Assembly: GCA_934526015.1 (NCBI GenBank)
Contig: CAKSZY010000008.1
Span: 1 to 64,000 of the forward strand
Direction of reading: 5' to 3'
Length of the DNA: 64,000 bases
Origin: an uncultured Dokdonella sp.
Lineage (GTDB): Bacteria > Pseudomonadota > Gammaproteobacteria > Xanthomonadales > Rhodanobacteraceae
Below are positions 58,378 to 64,000 of this stretch, piece by piece (the first letter of the stretch is position 1; each line of letters begins with the position of its first letter). Made by a program: the position numbers and the translations under genes. The notes beneath the pieces are model-generated. The model saw only the letters and a program-made list of their open reading frames with translations. It was not told the origin of the DNA and ran no database searches.

Positions 58378-59150
58378 CCATGCCGCCCCCCGACGACCTG
58401 CCCGACCACGTCGGCGCCGCGCTGAGCGCCGCCGCCGGCGACATCGCGCGCCGGGCCAATGCCTCGCGTTCGATCGCGAAGATCGTCGAGCCGCATGCGC
58501 TGACCCGGCGCGTGCTCGAGGAGCGCCGGATGATCCACCGCGAGGAATCCGCGCGCCACCACGCCGATGCCTTCCGCGAGATCCGCACGCGCCTGCTCGC
58601 ACTCGGCGGCGAGCGCAACTTCATCACCATGGTGGCGCCGATCAGTTCGAAGTCGGGCGGCAGCTTCGTCGCCCGCAATCTGGCCGCCGCGTTCGCCTTC
58701 GACGAGTCGAAGACGGCGCTGCTGATCGACTGCGACCTGCGTCATCCCTCGCAGCACGGCTCGCTCGGCATCGAGGCGTCGGGTGGCGGCCTGATCGACT
58801 ACCTCGACCACCCGGCGATCGGCGTCGAGAAGATCCTCTACCACACCGGCATCCCGCGCCTGCGCCTGATTCCGGCCGGGCGCGAACGCGAAATGGGCGG
58901 CGAGTACTTCTCCTCGTTCCGCATGCGTGCACTGCTCGACTCGCTGCGCAGCCGCTATCCGGACCGCTACCTGTTCCTCGACGGCCCGGCGGTGAAGGGC
59001 TCGCCGGATGCGCGCATCCTTGCCGACCTCGTCGATTTCGTCGTCCTCGTCGCCGGCAGCGGACGCGACACGCCGGGCGCGATCCGCAAGGTCATCGCCA
59101 ATTTCGATCCCGCCAAGCTCGCCGGTGTCGTCCTCAACGAGTTGCCCTGA
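58374..59150 (+). CDS. Export-associated ATPase-like protein, CpsD/EpsG-related, degenerate P-loop
   Basis: The protein has 258 aa. It resembles the cytoplasmic kinase half of CpsD/Wzc systems: FREIRTRLLALGGERNFITM, then a P-loop region APISSKSGGSF (residues 88-98) and Walker A' LLIDCDLRHP (117-125). The canonical GxGKST is changed, with the Lys earlier in the loop. There is no Tyr-rich C-terminal tail (it ends VVLNELP), so autophosphorylation on a Tyr cluster is unlikely. It starts within the stop of the Wzz-like gene. Probably a regulator of chain assembly, with uncertain ATPase activity. Confidence 0.8.
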   Translation: MTMPPPDDLPDHVGAALSAAAGDIARRANASRSIAKIVEPHALTRRVLEERRMIHREESARHHADAFREIRTRLLALGGERNFITMVAPISSKSGGSFVARNLAAAFAFDESKTALLIDCDLRHPSQHGSLGIEASGGGLIDYLDHPAIGVEKILYHTGIPRLRLIPAGREREMGGEYFSSFRMRALLDSLRSRYPDRYLFLDGPAVKGSPDARILADLVDFVVLVAGSGRDTPGAIRKVIANFDPAKLAGVVLNELP

Positions 59151-59171
59151 CAGGCTCCCGGAGGTTCCGCC

Positions 59172-60467
59172 ATGCGTACCGTGATCCGCGCGCCCCTTGC
59201 CCTGCTGCTCGCCGCGGCCTGCGACGATGCCTGCGCCCTGCGCCTCGACTACACGCTCGAGCTCGGCCTCATGCACAGCGACAACATCGCCCTCAGTCCG
59301 GTCGATCCGGTCGACGAGACGGTGCTGATCCCGCATCTCGACTTCAGCCTCAGCGAGACCGGCTCGAACGTGCAGGCCGCGGTCACCGGAATGCTCGAGT
59401 ACCGCAACTACCTCGACGGAACATTCGGCAGCGAGTTCCGCGGCTCGCTCGACGGCACCGTCAACTGGGAAATCGTGCCGCAGCGCTTCGCCTGGGTGTT
59501 CGCCGACAACCTCGGCCTCTACCCGATCAGCCTGCGCGACCCCGACGTTCCCGGCAACCTGCAGCAGACCAACGTGTTCACGACCGGCCCGACCCTACGC
59601 TTCCGCCTCGGCCCGACCGTGCAGGCGCAGACCGAGGCACGCTTCATCGACAGCCATGCCGAGGACACCGCGGCGTTCGATTCGCGCCGTCTCGGCCTGG
59701 CCCAGCGCTTCCAGTGGGAACTGGCGCAGACGCGCCACCTCAGCGTGAACTTCGAGACCCAGGACGTCGACTTCGACGAAGCGTTCGCCCGCGACTATCG
59801 CCGTCATGCGGCCTATGCCGGCTACCGGCAGACGCTTGCCCGGGTCGACCTCGATGCCTCGTTCGGCTATTCGCGGCTCGACTTCGATGGCGGTGGCGAC
59901 GTCGGCGGGCCGCTCGCGCGGGCCGCGCTCGACTGGCGTGCAAACGAGCGCAACACGCTCGGCATCGCCTTCGCCTGGCAGTATTCCGATGCGGTCAGCG
60001 CGCTCGCCGAAGGAGCCGCGGCCTTCGACCTCGGTCTCGGCGGCATCGGCATCGGCGGCGAGGCGATCTCCGCCGAGGTCTATCGCGAACGCCGCCTCGA
60101 GGCGAACCACCTGTTCCACGGCACGCGCCTGAACCTCGCCTCGAGCGTGCACGTCGCGCGCTATCGCTACGAGGAAGAAGCCGTCGTGCTCGCCACCGAC
60201 CGCAACGAGGTCGGCGCCGGCATCAACGCCGGCTACCTGTTGCGCCCGCTGCTGACGATCGGCGCGACCGCCGAGGTGCTGCGCCGGCGCTACCTCGATG
60301 ACGATGCCACCGACCGCACCCACCGCTACGGGATCTACCTCAGCCAGCAGCTCAGCCGCCATTGGCGCTGGCGCATCGACCTCAGCCGCCACGAGCGCGA
60401 CGCCGGCGCCGGTGCGGATTCGTTCGACGAGAACGCCGCTTACCTGCGCTTCGCCTACACCCGATGA
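59172..60467 (+). CDS. Outer-membrane beta-barrel protein of the polysaccharide cluster
   Basis: The protein has 431 aa with a signal peptide (residues about 1-22) and many alternating strands ending in aromatic residues (LRLDYTLELGLMHSDNIALS onward), the last being AAYLRFAYTR with Tyr/Arg at the end. This is like the outer-membrane barrel of exosortase-linked EPS systems (TIGR03016-type). It may form the final exit pore that short EpsE-type proteins lack. It follows the ATPase-like gene by 21 bases and precedes galE. Confidence 0.78.
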   Translation: MRTVIRAPLALLLAAACDDACALRLDYTLELGLMHSDNIALSPVDPVDETVLIPHLDFSLSETGSNVQAAVTGMLEYRNYLDGTFGSEFRGSLDGTVNWEIVPQRFAWVFADNLGLYPISLRDPDVPGNLQQTNVFTTGPTLRFRLGPTVQAQTEARFIDSHAEDTAAFDSRRLGLAQRFQWELAQTRHLSVNFETQDVDFDEAFARDYRRHAAYAGYRQTLARVDLDASFGYSRLDFDGGGDVGGPLARAALDWRANERNTLGIAFAWQYSDAVSALAEGAAAFDLGLGGIGIGGEAISAEVYRERRLEANHLFHGTRLNLASSVHVARYRYEEEAVVLATDRNEVGAGINAGYLLRPLLTIGATAEVLRRRYLDDDATDRTHRYGIYLSQQLSRHWRWRIDLSRHERDAGAGADSFDENAAYLRFAYTR

Positions 60468-60495
60468 CCCCGATGCCGCCGCCGGCCACCCGCGC

Positions 60496-61485
60496 ATGAG
60501 CCCGATTCTCGTCACCGGCGGCGCCGGCTACATCGGCAGCCACGTGGTCCTGCAACTCGTCGAGCGCGGCGAGCAGGTCGTCGTGCTCGACAACCTCGCC
60601 AGCGGATTCCGCGAATCCCTGCTCGGCGTCGAGCTCGTGCACGGCGACGTCGGCGACCGCGACCTCGTCGAGACGCTGCTGCGCGAACGCGGCATCGGCA
60701 CCGTCATGCACTTCGCCGCGCACACGATCGTGCCGGAGTCGGTCGCCGACCCGCTCAAGTACTACGGCAACAACACCTGCGCGACGCGCGCCTTGCTGGC
60801 GAGCTGCCAGGCCGCCGGCGTGCGCGAGTTCGTGTTTTCCTCGACCGCGGCGGTCTACGGCATGCCGGCCTCCGGCGAGGCCGCCGAGGACACGCCGACG
60901 GCGCCGATCAACCCCTACGGCATGTCCAAGCTGATGAGCGAGCACATGCTGCGCGACCTCTCGGCGGCAACGCCGATGCGCCACGTGATCCTGCGCTACT
61001 TCAATGTCGCCGGCGCCGATCCGGACGGGCGCATCGGCCAGTCGACGCGCAATGCCACCCTGCTGATCAAGGTGGCCTGCGAACACGCACTCGGCCGGCG
61101 GCCGGCGCTGTCGGTGTTCGGCAGCGACTACGCCACGCCGGACGGCACCTGCATCCGCGACTACATCCACGTCAGCGACCTCGCCGATGCGCACCTGCGC
61201 GCACTCGACCATCTGCGCGACGGCGGCGCTTCGGCGACGCTCAACTGCGGCTACGGCCACGGCTACAGCGTGCGCGAGGTGATTGCCGCCGTCGAGCGCG
61301 CCTGCGGCCACGCGCTGACCGTCATCGAGCAACCGCGCCGCGCCGGCGATCCGCCGAACCTGATTGCGCGCAGCGAGCGCCTGCGTGCCATGCTCGGCTG
61401 GCAGCCGCGCCACGACGACCTCGATTTCATCGTGCGCACCGCGCTGGCATGGGAGCAACGCCTGGCCTCCCCTCCGCTTCCGTGA
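60496..61485 (+). CDS. galE: UDP-glucose 4-epimerase
   Basis: The protein has 329 aa. GGAGYIG (residues 8-14) binds NAD, and the catalytic residues are Ser/Thr in SSTAAVYG and Tyr141/Lys145 (NPYGMSKLMSE). RYFNVAGADPDGRIG and GTCIRDYIHVSDLADAH are diagnostic for GalE. It interconverts UDP-Glc and UDP-Gal (or the GlcNAc/GalNAc forms). The ATG at 60496 begins the Rossmann strand, 28 bases after the barrel gene. Confidence 0.93.
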   Translation: MSPILVTGGAGYIGSHVVLQLVERGEQVVVLDNLASGFRESLLGVELVHGDVGDRDLVETLLRERGIGTVMHFAAHTIVPESVADPLKYYGNNTCATRALLASCQAAGVREFVFSSTAAVYGMPASGEAAEDTPTAPINPYGMSKLMSEHMLRDLSAATPMRHVILRYFNVAGADPDGRIGQSTRNATLLIKVACEHALGRRPALSVFGSDYATPDGTCIRDYIHVSDLADAHLRALDHLRDGGASATLNCGYGHGYSVREVIAAVERACGHALTVIEQPRRAGDPPNLIARSERLRAMLGWQPRHDDLDFIVRTALAWEQRLASPPLP

Positions 61486-61501
61486 GTCCGCGAGAGATCC
61501 G

Positions 61502-63193
61502 ATGACACGCACGCCCCGCTCCGCCGCCCTCGCCCTTGCCATCGCCGTGGCGGCTGCACCCGCCACCGCGGCGAGCCTCGTTCTCGACTACGCCCACGTC
61601 GATCAGAAGTCCGCAGCCTGGAAACGCTTCAAGGGCTGGGTCGACCAGGCCGTCTCGGGCCGTCCGGGCTACGAGTTCTCGGCCACCGACGCGGTCGCCG
61701 CGTACCGCGTCACCTCGTTGGGCCGCTACTGCGACACCGCGGTCGCCCTCGTCCAGCAGCAGGTCGACGACGCGCGCGCGCGGATTGCCCAGGCGCAGCG
61801 GCCGGCGGTGGCCGGCGATTCCTATCTCGAGGTCGGGCCGATGATCGGCGCACTGGCGCAGACCTGGTCGACCTGCGGCGAGCGCCTCGCCGACGAGCAG
61901 CGTGCGCAATGGAAGGCCTACGCCGACCAGGCCATCGCCAACGTGTGGAATCCGCGCTCCGCACGCTGGGGCGAGACGCCGGCCGAATGGACCGGATGGT
62001 CGATCGACAACCCCGGCAACAACTACTACTACAGCTTCGTCGAGGCGACGATGAGCTGGGCCCTGGCCAGCGGCAACACCACCTGGCTCGACTTCCTGCG
62101 CAAGGAAAAACTGCCGCCGCTCAAGGCCTACTACGCCGAACTGCCGGGCGGCGGCAGCCTCGAGGGAACCGGCTACGGCGCCGCGCACATGCGCCTGTTC
62201 GCGCTCTACCGGTTGTGGAAGGACTCCACCGGCGAGGATCTCGCCAATGCCAGTCCGCATCTTTCCGACAGCATCCGCTTCTGGGTCCACGCGACCATGC
62301 CGACCCTCGACCGCTTCGCGCCGATCGGCGACCAGTCGCGTTCGTCGCAGCCGGAACTGTTCGACTACCACCGCCGCCTCGTGCTCGAGGCACGCACCTC
62401 GAGCAACGACGAGGACGCGCGCGCGATGGCCTCGTGGTGGCTCGGCGCGATCTCGATCCGGCAGATGACGCAAGGCTTCAACTACCGCCACGACCTGTTG
62501 CCGGCCGGCGAGTCGAAGACCCCGCCGGCCGAGCTCGCCTGGCACGCCCGCGGCACCGGCCGGGTGTTCGCGCGCACCGGCTGGGACCGCGATGCGATGT
62601 GGTTCGGCTTCGGCGCCGGCCCCTATCTGGAAAGCCATGCCGCGCAGGACCAGGGTGCCTTCACCCTGTTCGCCGGCGACTGGCTGGCCGTCACCGAGAA
62701 CATCTGGACGCACAGCGGCATCCAGCAGGGCACCGAGGTCAACAACGTGGTGCGCTTCGAGCGCGACGGCAAGCCGATCCGCCAGCGCGAGGGCACGGTG
62801 TCGAAACTCGAGGTGCGCACCCTCGACACCGCCACCGGCGAGGTCGAGGCCACGGCCGACCTCACGCCGGCCTATGCGCAGGGTGCCGGCGTCGGTGCAT
62901 GGCAACGCAGCGTGCATTTCGCCGATCGGCGCCTGCGCGTCGAGGACACGTTCCGCGTCAGCCCCGGCACGCGGGCGGTGTTCCAGGTCAACCTGCCGGT
63001 CCGGCCGGTGATCGAGGGCGCCGAGGCGCGTGCCGGCAAGCTCCACATCAAGGTCATCGAGCCGGCCGACGCCCGTCTCGAGGTACTCGAATGGTCGAGC
63101 CTCGACGCCGCCGAGTTCCGCTCCGGCTGGCGACTCGACGTCAGCGGCAGCGGCGAACGCTTCGTGGTCGAACTCGGCGAGGGCGGTCGCTGA
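61502..63193 (+). CDS. Secreted heparinase II/III-like polysaccharide lyase
   Basis: The protein has 563 aa with a signal peptide (residues 1-23). Residues about 25-370 form an alpha/alpha toroid (NNYYYSFVEATMSWALAS, GGSLEGTGYGAAHMRLFALYRL, with Tyr, His and Asn candidates), and residues about 385-563 are a beta-sandwich with TGRVFARTGWDRDAMWFGFGAG and HAAQDQGAFTLFAGDWLA, the heparinase II/III C-terminal pattern. A lyase inside a polysaccharide cluster commonly trims or releases the polymer. It starts 16 bases after galE. Confidence 0.8.
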   Translation: MTRTPRSAALALAIAVAAAPATAASLVLDYAHVDQKSAAWKRFKGWVDQAVSGRPGYEFSATDAVAAYRVTSLGRYCDTAVALVQQQVDDARARIAQAQRPAVAGDSYLEVGPMIGALAQTWSTCGERLADEQRAQWKAYADQAIANVWNPRSARWGETPAEWTGWSIDNPGNNYYYSFVEATMSWALASGNTTWLDFLRKEKLPPLKAYYAELPGGGSLEGTGYGAAHMRLFALYRLWKDSTGEDLANASPHLSDSIRFWVHATMPTLDRFAPIGDQSRSSQPELFDYHRRLVLEARTSSNDEDARAMASWWLGAISIRQMTQGFNYRHDLLPAGESKTPPAELAWHARGTGRVFARTGWDRDAMWFGFGAGPYLESHAAQDQGAFTLFAGDWLAVTENIWTHSGIQQGTEVNNVVRFERDGKPIRQREGTVSKLEVRTLDTATGEVEATADLTPAYAQGAGVGAWQRSVHFADRRLRVEDTFRVSPGTRAVFQVNLPVRPVIEGAEARAGKLHIKVIEPADARLEVLEWSSLDAAEFRSGWRLDVSGSGERFVVELGEGGR

Positions 63194-63237
63194 ATGCGCC
63201 GCCTTCCCGACTGTCCCGCGACGAACACGGCGGCGCC

Positions 63238-64000
63238 ATGCACTGGAAACTGAAGGGAACCGTGCAGAAGGTGCTCGGCGTGCTGCCGGGCGGTGCGGCC
63301 ATGCACTACGCCCTGCAGCGCCGCTTCGGTGGCCTCGGCGACTTTGCCGGCGAGTTCGACAGCAAGATCGAGGACTGGCGCATCATGGTCGGCCATCTGC
63401 GCAATGCCGCGATGCCGGTGGCCGGCCGGCACCTGTTCGAGATCGGCAGCGGCTGGTATCCGACCTTTCCGCTCGCCCTGCATCTCGCCGGCGCGGGGCG
63501 CGTCACCACGCTCGATCTCAACCGCCATCTCAAGGCCGACCTGCTGCGCGCCTGCATCGAACGTCTCGGTGGCGTGCTCGACGTGATCGCGACGGCCGCC
63601 GCGGTCGACGGGGAAGCGGTTCGCGCCCGCCATGCGCGGCTCGCCGATGCCGCCACGCGCACGCTCGACCTCGGCGAACTCAGCGGCGGCGTCATTGCCT
63701 ACCGGGCGCCGGCCGACGCCACCCGCAGCGGTCTCGCCGACGCCAGCGTCGACGCGATGTTCTCCAACAGCGTGCTCGAGCACGTGCCGGCGGATGTCAT
63801 CGACGCCCTCTACGTCGAGGGCATGCGCATCCTCGTGCCGGGCGGCCTGATGTTCCATTCGGTCAACTGCGGCGACCACTACGCCTACGTCGACCGCCGG
63901 GTCGACCAGCTCAACTACCTGCGCTACTCGGATGCGCAGTGGAAGCGCTGGAACAACGCCTTCCTCTACCAGAACCGCCTGCGTGCGCATGTCTTCGTCG
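63238..64000 (+). CDS. SAM-dependent methyltransferase, partial (runs off the window)
   Basis: The 254 visible codons begin at the ATG at 63238 and stay open to the window edge. Class I motif I is LFEIGSGWYPTFPLALHLAGAG followed by TTLDLNRHL (acidic loop), and motif IV reads MFSNSVLEHVP, so a Rossmann-type methyltransferase is likely. The N-terminal 50 residues are basic and helical. It lies 44 bases after the lyase gene and probably modifies the polysaccharide or a sugar precursor. The acceptor is unknown and the 3' end is missing. Confidence 0.8.
   Translation, partial: MHWKLKGTVQKVLGVLPGGAAMHYALQRRFGGLGDFAGEFDSKIEDWRIMVGHLRNAAMPVAGRHLFEIGSGWYPTFPLALHLAGAGRVTTLDLNRHLKADLLRACIERLGGVLDVIATAAAVDGEAVRARHARLADAATRTLDLGELSGGVIAYRAPADATRSGLADASVDAMFSNSVLEHVPADVIDALYVEGMRILVPGGLMFHSVNCGDHYAYVDRRVDQLNYLRYSDAQWKRWNNAFLYQNRLRAHVFV

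Noticed and set aside
58374..59150. Bacterial tyrosine kinase (BY-kinase)
   Set aside because: The P-loop is altered and no Tyr cluster is present at the C-terminus.

Overview
The window reads as a GC-rich gammaproteobacterial chromosome. I infer Lysobacterales, probably Rhodanobacteraceae-like, from the atp operon followed by glmU, the phasin, the heptad CTAG intergenic repeats and the short GFE C-terminal tails on secreted proteins. No rRNA, tRNA, CRISPR array or complete insertion sequence is visible.

Region 1 (1-25.5 kb, minus strand) is one very long transcription unit. From its 5' end it encodes a Gly-rich secreted protein, a 2645-aa protein with about 20 tandem cadherin/Ig-like repeats, a 2530-aa multidomain surface protein (alpha/alpha repeats, carboxypeptidase-regulatory-like, CARDB, FG-GAP and Calx-beta-like modules, C-terminal membrane anchor), a 2329-aa exported RHS/YD-repeat protein tipped with a PD-(D/E)XK-type nuclease toxin, and a putative immunity protein. 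The four large genes are adjacent or overlap by 1-4 bases. Beyond the immunity gene lie remnants of an older cassette: an AT-rich 63-codon ORF tail and a 260-bp near-identical copy of the rhs core.

Region 2 (25.5-36.5 kb) is a heme-copper oxidoreductase locus. DUF420 and SCO genes diverge from one FNR/DNR-like box. Heme A synthase diverges from an eight-gene operon across a second such box. The operon encodes a 51-aa membrane protein, a CuA subunit II, a subunit I lacking the catalytic Tyr, heme farnesyltransferase, a SenC/SCO protein, an accessory protein, a second Tyr-less heme-copper subunit I, and a cytochrome b / [2Fe-2S] / flavin reductase fusion. The order resembles norSY-senC-orf1 (sNOR) with an NAD(P)H-linked extension. 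I consider this the best candidate for an undescribed system. A short inverted-repeat element (IS5-type MITE) sits between the SCO gene and ctaA.

Region 3 (36.7-42.0 kb) holds queD, a phasin gene with an operator-like palindrome and a strong terminator, and a signalling set (FHA-GAF-PP2C phosphatase facing a STAS / FHA / cNMP-FHA operon).

Region 4 (42.2-51.3 kb) is the complete F1Fo ATP synthase operon atpIBEFHAGDC followed by glmU, with G-rich/C-rich repeats inserted in two of its gaps. Region 5 (51.5-64 kb) holds a secreted sugar-active-looking protein and a polysaccharide synthesis/export cluster (nucleotide-sugar dehydrogenase, epimerases, Wza-like and Wzz-like proteins, an export ATPase-like protein, an outer-membrane barrel, a heparinase-like lyase and a methyltransferase) that runs off the right edge.
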